Shown: piece by piece, positions 7,178 through 14,822 of the stretch | Layout: each line of letters starts with the position of its first letter | Numbering within the stretch: the stretch's first letter is position 1 | DNA from: Akkermansiaceae bacterium | Lineage (GTDB): Bacteria; Verrucomicrobiota; Verrucomicrobiia; Verrucomicrobiales; Akkermansiaceae | NCBI GenBank assembly: GCA_903875675.1 | Contig: CAIQXC010000333.1 | Location: 1 to 35,698, forward strand | Direction: 5' to 3' | DNA: 35,698 bases | The notes under the pieces: generated by a model | The model's input: only the letters and a program-made list of their open reading frames with translations | What the model was told of the DNA's origin: nothing | Databases searched by the model: none | Program-made: the position numbers and the translations under genes

Positions 7178-7885
7178 TTAGAGCTTACCGATGGTCAGCT
7201 TCAACTTGGTGAGTTGCTTCTCCAACTTGGTAACCTGATTGCCGATGGCGATAGCCACCTTGGCGCTCAGGCCGCCAGTGGCAGGAGCCTTCACCTTCGC
7301 CACCTTCACAGGCGCTGCGGCTTTAACGGCTTTAGGAGCCTTCGGAGCTTTGGGAGCTTTCGGAGCTTTGGGAGCTTTCGGAGCCTTGGGTGCTTTAGCG
7401 GCTTTAGGAGCCTTGGTTGCCACGCCAGCTTTTTTGACCCAGCCACTGATGGTCAGCGGAGAAACGTTGTACTTGGCGACGGCGGCACTCAAGCCACCAC
7501 GGCCCTTGGCAGTGTTAACTTCCAGCACATAAGCAACGACTTCCTGCTTCTGCGCATCTGTATAGCGCTTGCCTTGAGGGGCGTCTTGCTTGACCGCAGG
7601 TGTGGCGGCTGCTTTGGCAACCTTGGCAACCTTCACGACCTTCACGATCTTCACAATCTTGGGTGCCTTGGCAGGAGCGGCGGCCTTGGCAGCCTTGGGT
7701 TCTGCACCGGCCTTGAGCCAACCGGCGACCGTAAGCACCGAGGTGCCAAATTTTCTCGCGGCTTCGGCTTGTCCGCCCCGGCCTTTGTCAGCATTCCACT
7801 TGTTAGCGAAATTGATGACTTCTTGTTTCTGGGCGTCAGTATATCGGATGCCCTTGGTAGTAGTTTTCTTTGGAATTGCACTCAT
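7178..7885 (-). CDS. Basic DNA-binding protein: two HTH repeats plus histone-H1-like Lys/Ala/Pro tail
   Basis: The 235-residue product has a clear repeated plan. HTH 1 (about 13-58) and HTH 2 (about 106-153) both begin RYTDAQKQEV and share KGRGG and a closing GWLK/GWVK, resembling the transposase/homeodomain-like HTH class. They are joined by a linker (61-104) rich in Lys, Ala and Val. HTH 2 is followed by a tandem KAP array (about 158-190), and residues 206-235 look like a short coiled coil (QVTKLEKQLTKLKLTIGKL). There is no transposase catalytic domain. The tail resembles eukaryotic-H1-like bacterial proteins that compact DNA, so a nucleoid-associated or bridging protein is the best inference. 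It follows the L,D-transpeptidase fusion gene by 96 bp, a gap that could hold its own promoter, and ends at a strong terminator. Neither a specific site nor a regulon can be read from the sequence. Confidence 0.85.
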   Translation of the reverse strand: MSAIPKKTTTKGIRYTDAQKQEVINFANKWNADKGRGGQAEAARKFGTSVLTVAGWLKAGAEPKAAKAAAPAKAPKIVKIVKVVKVAKVAKAAATPAVKQDAPQGKRYTDAQKQEVVAYVLEVNTAKGRGGLSAAVAKYNVSPLTISGWVKKAGVATKAPKAAKAPKAPKAPKAPKAPKAPKAPKAVKAAAPVKVAKVKAPATGGLSAKVAIAIGNQVTKLEKQLTKLKLTIGKL

Positions 7886-7981
7886 GTCGCGGGGAACATA
7901 TCAGGGCAATTAAGTTTCACAAGAGAAAAGTTACACATTTTCAAAGTAATTGATAACAGGATGGATTCACGAGATAACATG

Positions 7982-9106
7982 CTAATAGCCATCGAGCATA
8001 GCAAGCAGAGTCTGTGAATCAGTCATGTTATCGATCCAATGTTGAGCCCCCTGTTTGACGCGGGGACGAGCGATGACACCGCCGAAGCCGATGAACACAT
8101 CGACGTCTGGCAGGGTTTCCAAATCGGACATGCCATCACCCATCATGGCCACGCGCTGGGGCAAGATGGCTTGCCGCCACTCGCGGATGATCTGGTTTTT
8201 GCCGCCATTGCGGGTGGTAGGATAGCTCTTACCATAGCCGGCATAGTTGCCAGACGCATCCAATTCGAGTGGCACAGCTTCCAGATGATCGATGCCAAGG
8301 TGCCGGGCCAAGGGAGCGATGAGAGGAGCGAAGCCACCGGAGAGAATCACTGGCAGCCAGTCATGTGTCTTGAGTTGTTGGATCAACTCGGGAGCGCCTG
8401 GCGTGAGTGCGGCCACATAGAGCGCAGCGACCTGTTCGCACGCCGCCCGGTCTGGACGGATGATATTCATGCGGCGGGCAAACACCTCATCAAGGGGCAC
8501 TTCGCCATTCATAGCGGCATGCGTGAGGGCCACAACTTCGGCATAGACCTCGGGACCGCGCACTCGTGCCAACTCATCAATCCCCTCAATTTTGGAGAGG
8601 GTTGAATCGCAATCCAGGAAGATGAGTTTGCCCCGGCACTGGTGGGGCGGATGAATAAAAACCTCGGCACCTGGAGACACCAACTCAAATAACTCAAGCA
8701 TATCCTTATTGAGCAATCGGATGCAACCATGGCTTGCCGGACGCCCGATGAGATCCTCGCGATTGGTGCCATGGATATAGATGCAGCGCTCGAGAGTATT
8801 GGCATTCTCGGGGTCCATGCCATCCAAGCGAAGGATGCGGGTGAGCACCAAATCATCAGTCACCACATCGCCCGGCTGCCAGATGCCGCAAGCCACTCTT
8901 GAGCGAAAGACCGTGCCCGGTTCGGCACCCGCGCCGAGCTTCTCCAGCACCCGAAATCGCCCCAGTGGCGTGCGAAAAGAGCCCACAGCAAAGCCCACGC
9001 CTTTGGTGCCGGTGGAAACCGGATAGCTGCGCAAGCGACGCTTCGCCTCGAACACATCCAGGCGTTGATCATCGACGGAGACTTCTAATGAGATTGAAGG
9101 ATTCAT
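7982..9106 (-). CDS. L,D-transpeptidase (YkuD) fused to a SerB-like HAD phosphatase
   Basis: The 374-residue protein joins two enzymes. Residues about 1-155 form a YkuD L,D-transpeptidase with His112 (YIHGTNRED) and SHGCIR containing Cys128, the residues used to form 3-3 peptidoglycan cross-links or to anchor proteins. Residues about 158-374 form a phosphoserine-phosphatase-like HAD domain: FLDCDSTL with Asp165 and Asp167, SGGF at 256-259, Lys303 and GDGMSD at 323-328. All catalytic motifs of both halves are intact and only about five residues separate the domains. No signal peptide or membrane segment is visible, unusual because L,D-transpeptidases act outside the cytoplasm whereas HAD phosphatases normally act inside. 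The start overlaps the ketosynthase stop by four bases (ATGA), suggesting translational coupling. The HAD half may act on phosphoserine or on another small phosphoester. Confidence 0.9.
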   Translation of the reverse strand: MNPSISLEVSVDDQRLDVFEAKRRLRSYPVSTGTKGVGFAVGSFRTPLGRFRVLEKLGAGAEPGTVFRSRVACGIWQPGDVVTDDLVLTRILRLDGMDPENANTLERCIYIHGTNREDLIGRPASHGCIRLLNKDMLELFELVSPGAEVFIHPPHQCRGKLIFLDCDSTLSKIEGIDELARVRGPEVYAEVVALTHAAMNGEVPLDEVFARRMNIIRPDRAACEQVAALYVAALTPGAPELIQQLKTHDWLPVILSGGFAPLIAPLARHLGIDHLEAVPLELDASGNYAGYGKSYPTTRNGGKNQIIREWRQAILPQRVAMMGDGMSDLETLPDVDVFIGFGGVIARPRVKQGAQHWIDNMTDSQTLLAMLDGY

Positions 9107-10263
9107 GAGGGTTGGATTGCGATTAAGGAGTTGTGGCCGCCCATGCCGTGAGCGAGTTTATATACGGGTCCGGTGGCTTCAAGGATTGTCTCGGGCAACA
9201 CATAGCCGTGTGGCGCGTGCAACCCGGAGCGGTTGCATGGCAATTTGCCGTCACGCAGGAAACATGCCAGAATCACACTTTCTAACAAACCGCTGGCTCC
9301 AATGGTGTGGCCAACGAATGGCTTGAGCAAATGCAACGTCGGACGCATGTCGGGGAACGCCCGGTCAAACGCCGCTGGATCGGCGGTGGCTTGGACCGCT
9401 GTGCCCGTAGCATGCGGGCACAGAGCGACGGGCGGATGGGTCAGGAGCCGTGCCTGATGCAACAACTCCGGAGTGCGCCCGCCATCGGCGGGAATGCCCA
9501 CCGGGTCACAAGCGTCAGCATTGCAGGCATAATGCAATAATTGCGGGCAAGTTCCTGCATTCGAGGGCTCCAGCGTCATCGCTGCGGCACCTTCACCGGG
9601 CACGAAACCAGCGCTCAAGGGATGATATGGATTGCAATCCATGCTGGCGGCTAGCAACCCGGACATGGCATAGTTGTCCAACAGCAAAGGAACCAGCGGC
9701 AAGTCCACCGCCACCGCCAGCGCCCGAGGAGCCATGCCGCCACGCACCATCAGCAGCGCTATACCTAACGCGTCCAAGCCGGCTGAACAACCACTGGCAA
9801 GCACTTGGTTGGGCCCGCACATGCCAAACTCAATACTGATGGCAGCGGCAGGTTCGCTATGAATGGTATTGCTCGCCGCCATCAGCCGGAACGGCCGTCG
9901 TCCGGGCCACGGGCCTAACCAACCGGCTGCATTGCCGCGGCTTGTGCCTACGACCAGCGCGGCATCCTTTAACTCCGCCGGGCCCCAACCGGCATCACTG
10001 ATGGCCTGCCTGGCCACATGCAAGGCCGCCATCGTCACCGGACTCCATTTGCGATGGTTCAGCAAGCCTCGTGCGGCAATCCATGCTGCAGGCCGAGCCG
10101 CATGCGGGCTATCAGGTCCGAGCAATTTGCCCAGCGGCTGAAATGGCACATATTGGTCGGCGACGGCGCGATGGTGTTGCGCCACGGATTCGCCGAGGGC
10201 GGAGAGAGCGCCGAGACCGGTGATGAAAAGTGCTGGGTCGATGCGCACGAAGTAGCAAGCCAC
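9103..10263 (-). CDS. Beta-ketoacyl synthase (KAS II/FabF-like)
   Basis: The 386-residue thiolase-fold enzyme opens with ITGLGALSALGES. It carries the full active site of decarboxylating ketosynthases: Cys159 in ASGCSAGLDALG, His284 in CPHATGTAVQ, Lys314 and His319 in KPFVGHTIGASG. Such enzymes extend an ACP-bound acyl chain with a malonyl unit. No ACP, ketoreductase or malonyl transferase is nearby, so it would need partners from elsewhere. The sequence is more divergent than a housekeeping FabF, suggesting a special lipid or polyene pathway, but this is inference. The start is GTG at 10263, the first usable codon, with GGGA a few bases upstream. The stop overlaps the start of the L,D-transpeptidase fusion gene. 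Confidence 0.85.
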   Translation of the reverse strand: MACYFVRIDPALFITGLGALSALGESVAQHHRAVADQYVPFQPLGKLLGPDSPHAARPAAWIAARGLLNHRKWSPVTMAALHVARQAISDAGWGPAELKDAALVVGTSRGNAAGWLGPWPGRRPFRLMAASNTIHSEPAAAISIEFGMCGPNQVLASGCSAGLDALGIALLMVRGGMAPRALAVAVDLPLVPLLLDNYAMSGLLAASMDCNPYHPLSAGFVPGEGAAAMTLEPSNAGTCPQLLHYACNADACDPVGIPADGGRTPELLHQARLLTHPPVALCPHATGTAVQATADPAAFDRAFPDMRPTLHLLKPFVGHTIGASGLLESVILACFLRDGKLPCNRSGLHAPHGYVLPETILEATGPVYKLAHGMGGHNSLIAIQPS

Positions 10264-10331
10264 GCCATTCCCGCAACCCTAATCCGCCATGACTCAAAAA
10301 AATCCAATGCAAACCCATTTGCCCGATGGGA

Positions 10332-11264
10332 TCACTTTGAGCGCGACAAGGAGGCGCGATGGCGTGGGGGCAGGGCCATGAAACTGATAGCCTGGCAGAT
10401 TTGAAGCATCACCGGGAACCATAGGATCATGGCCACCGGGGGCACCAAGATCGAGCAACAACAGAAGGCTAGGAACAATCCCTCGTTGAGCTTGGGGGCG
10501 CGGTTCAGATCCGGGTAGCGGGCGGTGATGCGGTTCCAATCCTGTGCCAGGCCATAGAATGCCACGAAGGTCCAATACAAATTAAAGAGGGGCACGAGCA
10601 GCAGACCGACAGCATTGCCCGGAGTGGTGCGCGGCTTGGCATACTGCAAGGTGAGCCAGATGCGGTGCAGATAGATAGCATTGACTGCGATCCAGCCGAT
10701 CAGGCAACCGGCCGCCGCCGCCCACATCAACTTCAGCCAGAGCGTCTGGGTGGCTTGCGCGGCCACATCAGATTGATCGATGGTCCGCTGCGCCCAGATG
10801 GCAATGGCCATCAGCGTCACCACGCTGCCTAGCAATGCCAGCAACAACTCGAAACTCGCCGGCTTGATGCGAAGCGTCGGATAGGGGCCACTTGGCATCG
10901 CACGAGTGGATTGTTTGGTCGTCTGCCCGCGCTGCGTCGATGCCTTGCCGGCCGGGGCTGTCCGTTGGGTGGCGGCCTTGCCTGGCGAGGTGGCGCGTTG
11001 GGGAGTCGGGGCGGTGAGGGTGCCGGCGGCCACCGGGCGTGGAATAGCCGGTGCCTGGGGAACGGCTATGGCTAGAGGTATGGCTGGGACCACCTGAGGG
11101 AACAATCCCTCAAGGGTTGAGGCGGCCACCCAGCCTTGCATACCCTCGGTCCACAGCAGCGAATCACGCACAATGCGTCCTTCCCGCACGAACTGCAGCA
11201 AATCATCTTCGCTGTAGGGTCCATACTGCTGCCCGTTGTTTAATAAGTGCCATTGGTCGCTCAT
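10332..11264 (-). CDS. GYF_2-domain membrane protein with C-terminal DUF4328-like segments
   Basis: With the ATG at 11262-11264 the product has 310 residues. Residues about 1-50 form a GYF_2 domain (WHLLNNGQQYGPYSEDDL, then a Trp-rich LLWTEGMQGWVAAS), typical of bacterial membrane proteins and thought to bind proline-rich peptides. A low-complexity Pro/Ala/Thr linker runs to about 130. Several hydrophobic helices follow (FELLLALLGSVVTLMAIAIWA, LMWAAAAGCLIGWIAVNAIYL, NAVGLLLVPLFNLYWTFVAFYG, LAFCCCSILVPPVAMILWFPV), giving a four-helix membrane domain. A longer reading frame extends upstream of MSDQW, but those residues look non-coding and overlap the divergent ATPase gene. Function is unknown. 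It precedes the ketosynthase by 68 bp on the same strand. Confidence 0.82.
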   Translation of the reverse strand: MSDQWHLLNNGQQYGPYSEDDLLQFVREGRIVRDSLLWTEGMQGWVAASTLEGLFPQVVPAIPLAIAVPQAPAIPRPVAAGTLTAPTPQRATSPGKAATQRTAPAGKASTQRGQTTKQSTRAMPSGPYPTLRIKPASFELLLALLGSVVTLMAIAIWAQRTIDQSDVAAQATQTLWLKLMWAAAAGCLIGWIAVNAIYLHRIWLTLQYAKPRTTPGNAVGLLLVPLFNLYWTFVAFYGLAQDWNRITARYPDLNRAPKLNEGLFLAFCCCSILVPPVAMILWFPVMLQICQAISFMALPPRHRASLSRSK

Positions 11265-11399
11265 GCCACGCAAGCAAGCAAATCCCGACTTGCTAGTACA
11301 AGCACAAAATTTCCGCCCTGATGAAAATTTATGTCGCTCTCTGGTGGCCGCGCTGGACAGGACGCGAGTCTTGGCTTGGCGGAAATGGGAAACTGGGTG

Positions 11400-13781
11400 A
11401 TGGTCGCGGCGATGGCAAGTTGTGAGCATTGCGGGACAGAGTATGCGCGGCAGACGGGCGCAGGGGATCGGTATTGCTGCCGGGGCTGTGAGTTTGTGGC
11501 GGCGATGATCGAGGAGAACGGGTTTGAGCAGTTTTACGACCTCAAGCAAGGACTGGCGGTTGCCCCGGTGAGGAGCCGACCCTTTGAAGAGCACGATTTT
11601 TCCTGGCTGGGGACGAAGGTGGCGGAGGCGGAGGGAAAGGCGCTGCAACGAGGAGAGGCGGCACGCATGGAGGTGGCGTTGGAAGGGATTTCCTGCGTCG
11701 GCTGCGTCTGGCTCGTCGAGAAACTCTTCGCCCGCCGGGCAGGATCAGTGCGTGCCGCTGCCAATCCATCCAGCGGACGCCTGCACTTGGAATGGCTGCC
11801 GGGACTTTGTGACCTGGAACCGTTCCTCCGAGAACTGTGCCAGTTCGGCTATGTCGCCGCCCCTGCAGGCTCCGTGAGCGGAGACCACGAACGGGCACGC
11901 TTGGCGGCACGCATCGGCTTGTGCGGCGCATTTGCGCTCAACGCGATGGCTTTCACCCTGCCAGTATATTTGGATATGCCGGCCGATTTTGAATTTGCCC
12001 CGGTTTTCCGGCTCATCGCATTTGCCTCGGCAACCTTGTCGATGTTAGTCGGCGGCGGGTACTTCATGGAACGGGCGTGGCGCTCACTGCGGGTGGGAAC
12101 CTTGCACATTGACCTCCCCATTGCCTTGGGTTTGCTCTCGGCTTATGCGGGCTCTATCTGCGGCTGGCTCATGAGGTACGAGCGACTCATGTACTTTGAT
12201 TTTGTATCGATTTTCGTGTTTTTGATGTTGAGTGGACGCTATCTTCAAACTTCCGCTGTGGAGAAAAACCGCCGACGGTTGGTGCGCCGTCAACCTGTGC
12301 CCGAGGCGGTGGTTCGCTTGGATCAAGACGGACCGCCGGTGGAACGGGAGGCGATTTTGCCGGGTTTGAGGTTCTTATTGGACCAGGGGCGGGCCCTGCC
12401 GGTCAGCGGCGTCATGGTGGCCGGCGAGGCGGATTTTTCACTTGAGTGGATCCATGGCGAGGCGGCCCCGCAGCGGTTTTCGGCGGGGTCGCGGCTGCCG
12501 GCCGGGGCGATCCTGTTGAGCCGGGGACCGGCGGCCATGGAAGCTGGCGAGAGCTGGGAGGACTCACTGTTAGCGAAGTTGACGACAGCGCCGACGGGCG
12601 AGCGCGGGTCGCCCGGATTGGCCCGCCTGCTGCGAGTGTACCTGTCGCTCGTGCTGCTGGTTGGAGTGACTGGCTTGGGGTACTGGTGTGCAAAGGGGAG
12701 GGGGCTGACGGGTTTGCAGGCGATGATTTCAGTGTTTGTGGTTTCTTGCCCATGTGCTTTGGGCTTGGCGATTCCGCTGGCGGACGATCTGGCTGCCACG
12801 GCCATGGAACGGCTGGGCGTGTATGTTCGAACCGCCAGCGTGTGGCCCCGGCTGCGGCGGGTGCGAAAGGTGGTGTTCGATAAAACCGGTACATTGACCT
12901 TGGAACGGCCGCTGCTGGAAAACCCGGCCGCTGTTGCAGGGTTGGACGACGACGAAGCGCTGGCATTGGCACAACTGACGCGCGGCTCGCTTCATCCGGT
13001 GGCACGGGCCTTGCTCGAAGCCTTGGGCATGCGAGGGCAAAAGTTGCTGGCGCAGAGCCCCGCCGCCCCGCCCGAGGAGTTTGCCGGGCTAGGCGTGGCG
13101 CTCAACACCCAGGCAGGACGCTGGTCACTGGGCCGGGCTGGCTGGTCCGGCAATAGCGCGGTAGAGGCTGCTGCCACCACGCCGGGAAGCGAATTGCGAT
13201 TGGACGGAAAATGGGTGGCGGCCTTTCAGTTCAGCGAAGCCCTGCGCCCCGGCGCGGCGGCCATGCTGCGCCGCTTGGAACGCCGCGGCCTGGCCCTGTA
13301 TATTCTTTCTGGAGATCATCCAGACAAGGTCGCCACCATGGCGGAGGCGCTGGGCCTGCCCGCCGCTCAAGCCCACGGCGGCCTTTCGCCTGAAGAGAAG
13401 TCCCACCGCGTCAATCTGGTTAGCCGCCAAGACACGCTCTATTTGGGCGACGGAGCCAATGACGCGCTGGCTTTTGACGCTGCGCTGGTCACTGGCACTC
13501 CGGTGGTGGATCGCAGTTTGCTGGAGGCCAAGGCGGATTTCTACACCTTGGGCGCGGGCCTCGCGTTCCTGCCTCCCTTGCTCAAAACGGCCGCCGCTCG
13601 CACCATCGCCGTCCGCTCCGCCTTCGGCTTCGCCTTGGTCTATAACCTCACCACCGTCGGCTTTGCCATGAGCGGACAAATGAGCCCGCTGCTCGCCGCC
13701 ATCCTCATGCCGCTGAGCTCGATTGTGTCGATTTTGCTGGTTGCAACGATTTTTCGAGCAATTGCTGCGAAGAATGGTTGA
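11400..13781 (+). CDS. Heavy-metal (copper-type) P1B-ATPase, CcoI/FixI-like
   Basis: The protein opens with a cysteine-rich metal-binding region (CEHCGTEY, YCCRGCEFV), then a heavy-metal-associated domain with GISCVGC. Transport motifs are CPC at 450-452 in the membrane, DKTGT with the phosphorylated Asp at 494, the HP motif (SLHPVARALL) and GDGAND at 683-688. The extra N-terminal Cys domain plus CPC is typical of the CcoI/FixI group, which loads copper for cytochrome oxidase assembly, rather than of plain efflux CopA. No cco genes are in the window. The frame is open back to an ATG at 11331. In-frame starts at 11385, 11400 and 11412 are all plausible because homology begins at MASCEHCG. A PocR/AraC-family regulator gene follows immediately. 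Confidence 0.92.
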   Translation: MVAAMASCEHCGTEYARQTGAGDRYCCRGCEFVAAMIEENGFEQFYDLKQGLAVAPVRSRPFEEHDFSWLGTKVAEAEGKALQRGEAARMEVALEGISCVGCVWLVEKLFARRAGSVRAAANPSSGRLHLEWLPGLCDLEPFLRELCQFGYVAAPAGSVSGDHERARLAARIGLCGAFALNAMAFTLPVYLDMPADFEFAPVFRLIAFASATLSMLVGGGYFMERAWRSLRVGTLHIDLPIALGLLSAYAGSICGWLMRYERLMYFDFVSIFVFLMLSGRYLQTSAVEKNRRRLVRRQPVPEAVVRLDQDGPPVEREAILPGLRFLLDQGRALPVSGVMVAGEADFSLEWIHGEAAPQRFSAGSRLPAGAILLSRGPAAMEAGESWEDSLLAKLTTAPTGERGSPGLARLLRVYLSLVLLVGVTGLGYWCAKGRGLTGLQAMISVFVVSCPCALGLAIPLADDLAATAMERLGVYVRTASVWPRLRRVRKVVFDKTGTLTLERPLLENPAAVAGLDDDEALALAQLTRGSLHPVARALLEALGMRGQKLLAQSPAAPPEEFAGLGVALNTQAGRWSLGRAGWSGNSAVEAAATTPGSELRLDGKWVAAFQFSEALRPGAAAMLRRLERRGLALYILSGDHPDKVATMAEALGLPAAQAHGGLSPEEKSHRVNLVSRQDTLYLGDGANDALAFDAALVTGTPVVDRSLLEAKADFYTLGAGLAFLPPLLKTAAARTIAVRSAFGFALVYNLTTVGFAMSGQMSPLLAAILMPLSSIVSILLVATIFRAIAAKNG

Positions 13782-13831
13782 AAAAGCTGAATCAACTCAC
13801 TAGTCTCGTTCAGGACAATTATTGCGACAAC

Positions 13832-14755
13832 ATGCCGGCCACGATCCACGCTCACAAATCCTTTGAGAATACCCTGCTGGGTAGAATTGTTCAATCCGAC
13901 CGATTTAAAATCTATCAGGACGCGTTTCGCCTCACCACCGGCTTGCCGCTGCGCTTGGTTTCAGCGGATGCTGATCACTGGAGCCTCGACGAAAATACCA
14001 CCAACCGCAGCCCATTCTGCGAGGCCCTCAACCTCTGCAGCGACGCCTACACCGCCTGTCGCGATACCAACCGCCGCCTGATGCGCGAAGCTGAGGCCAA
14101 CGGCCCATCCACCTGCTGTTGTTTTGCCGGCCTCTGCGCCACCGCCGTGCCCGTCAAAATGGGTGCCTCCGTCGTCGGATTCTTGAAAACCGGTCAGGTC
14201 TTTACCAAAATCCCCAGCGAAGCCCAATTTGCCGAAATGCTCGGCTCGCTGGGCCGCAAGACGCTCAGTGAATCCTCCATCAACCAACTCAAGAGTGCTT
14301 ACATGAGCACCCGTGCAGTGGATCCGCAACGCTACGACAGCATGGTGACGCTCTTGCAAACCTTCGCCGAACAACTCAGCGAACATGCCGAATCACTGGC
14401 CATCATCGACGAAGGCAGCGAGCCGGCAGCCATTACCCGCGCCCGGAAATTCATTCATGCCAATGTTGACCAACCGCTGCCCTTGGGCCAAGTGGCACGC
14501 GAAGCTGGCTTGAGTGAATCGCATTTTTGCCGGCTTTTCAAAGATTCCACCGGCCTGACCCTCACCGATTATGTGAACCGTTGCCGGATCGACTGGGCCA
14601 AGCGCGAGTTGCTGCGCCCCGAAGTGCGGATCTCGGAAATCGCCTTCCTCGTCGGATACCAATCGTTGTCACAATTCAACCGTAGCTTCGCCCGGATTGC
14701 GGGGGTATCGCCGACCCAGTACCGGAACCAGCGGCTGGATCGAGCCGCATCGTAA
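13832..14755 (+). CDS. AraC-family regulator with PocR sensor domain
   Basis: Residues about 8-165 match the PocR ligand-binding domain: YQDAFRLTTGLPLRL at the start and a Cys cluster (PFCEALNLCSDAYTAC, then STCCCFAGLCA) before VPVKMGASVVGFLKTGQV. The C-terminal 100 residues form the two-helix-turn-helix AraC domain (PLPLGQVAREAGLSESHFCRLF, then ISEIAFLVGYQSLSQFNRSF and GVSPTQYR). In its founding member the PocR domain responds to 1,2-propanediol. The ligand here is unknown, and the dense cysteines could bind metal. The frame also allows a TTG start at 13778 that overlaps the stop of the upstream metal ATPase by four bases; the ATG at 13832 gives the standard N-terminus. Either way it is probably co-transcribed with the ATPase. 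Confidence 0.88.
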   Translation: MPATIHAHKSFENTLLGRIVQSDRFKIYQDAFRLTTGLPLRLVSADADHWSLDENTTNRSPFCEALNLCSDAYTACRDTNRRLMREAEANGPSTCCCFAGLCATAVPVKMGASVVGFLKTGQVFTKIPSEAQFAEMLGSLGRKTLSESSINQLKSAYMSTRAVDPQRYDSMVTLLQTFAEQLSEHAESLAIIDEGSEPAAITRARKFIHANVDQPLPLGQVAREAGLSESHFCRLFKDSTGLTLTDYVNRCRIDWAKRELLRPEVRISEIAFLVGYQSLSQFNRSFARIAGVSPTQYRNQRLDRAAS

Positions 14756-14822
14756 GTGGCAGAACCCGCATGGTGCCAGCAGCTAACCCCAGTCCAACAC
14801 ACCGATCCCCATCCCCCGATTT

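Noticed and set aside
7320-7400. Tandem short repeat that could be mistaken for a CRISPR or satellite
   Set aside because: It is the coding sequence of the KAP array in the double-HTH protein; no spacers are present.
11265-11648. Upstream extension of the GYF_2 gene
   Set aside because: It overlaps the divergent P-type ATPase gene and shows no conserved sequence before MSDQW.
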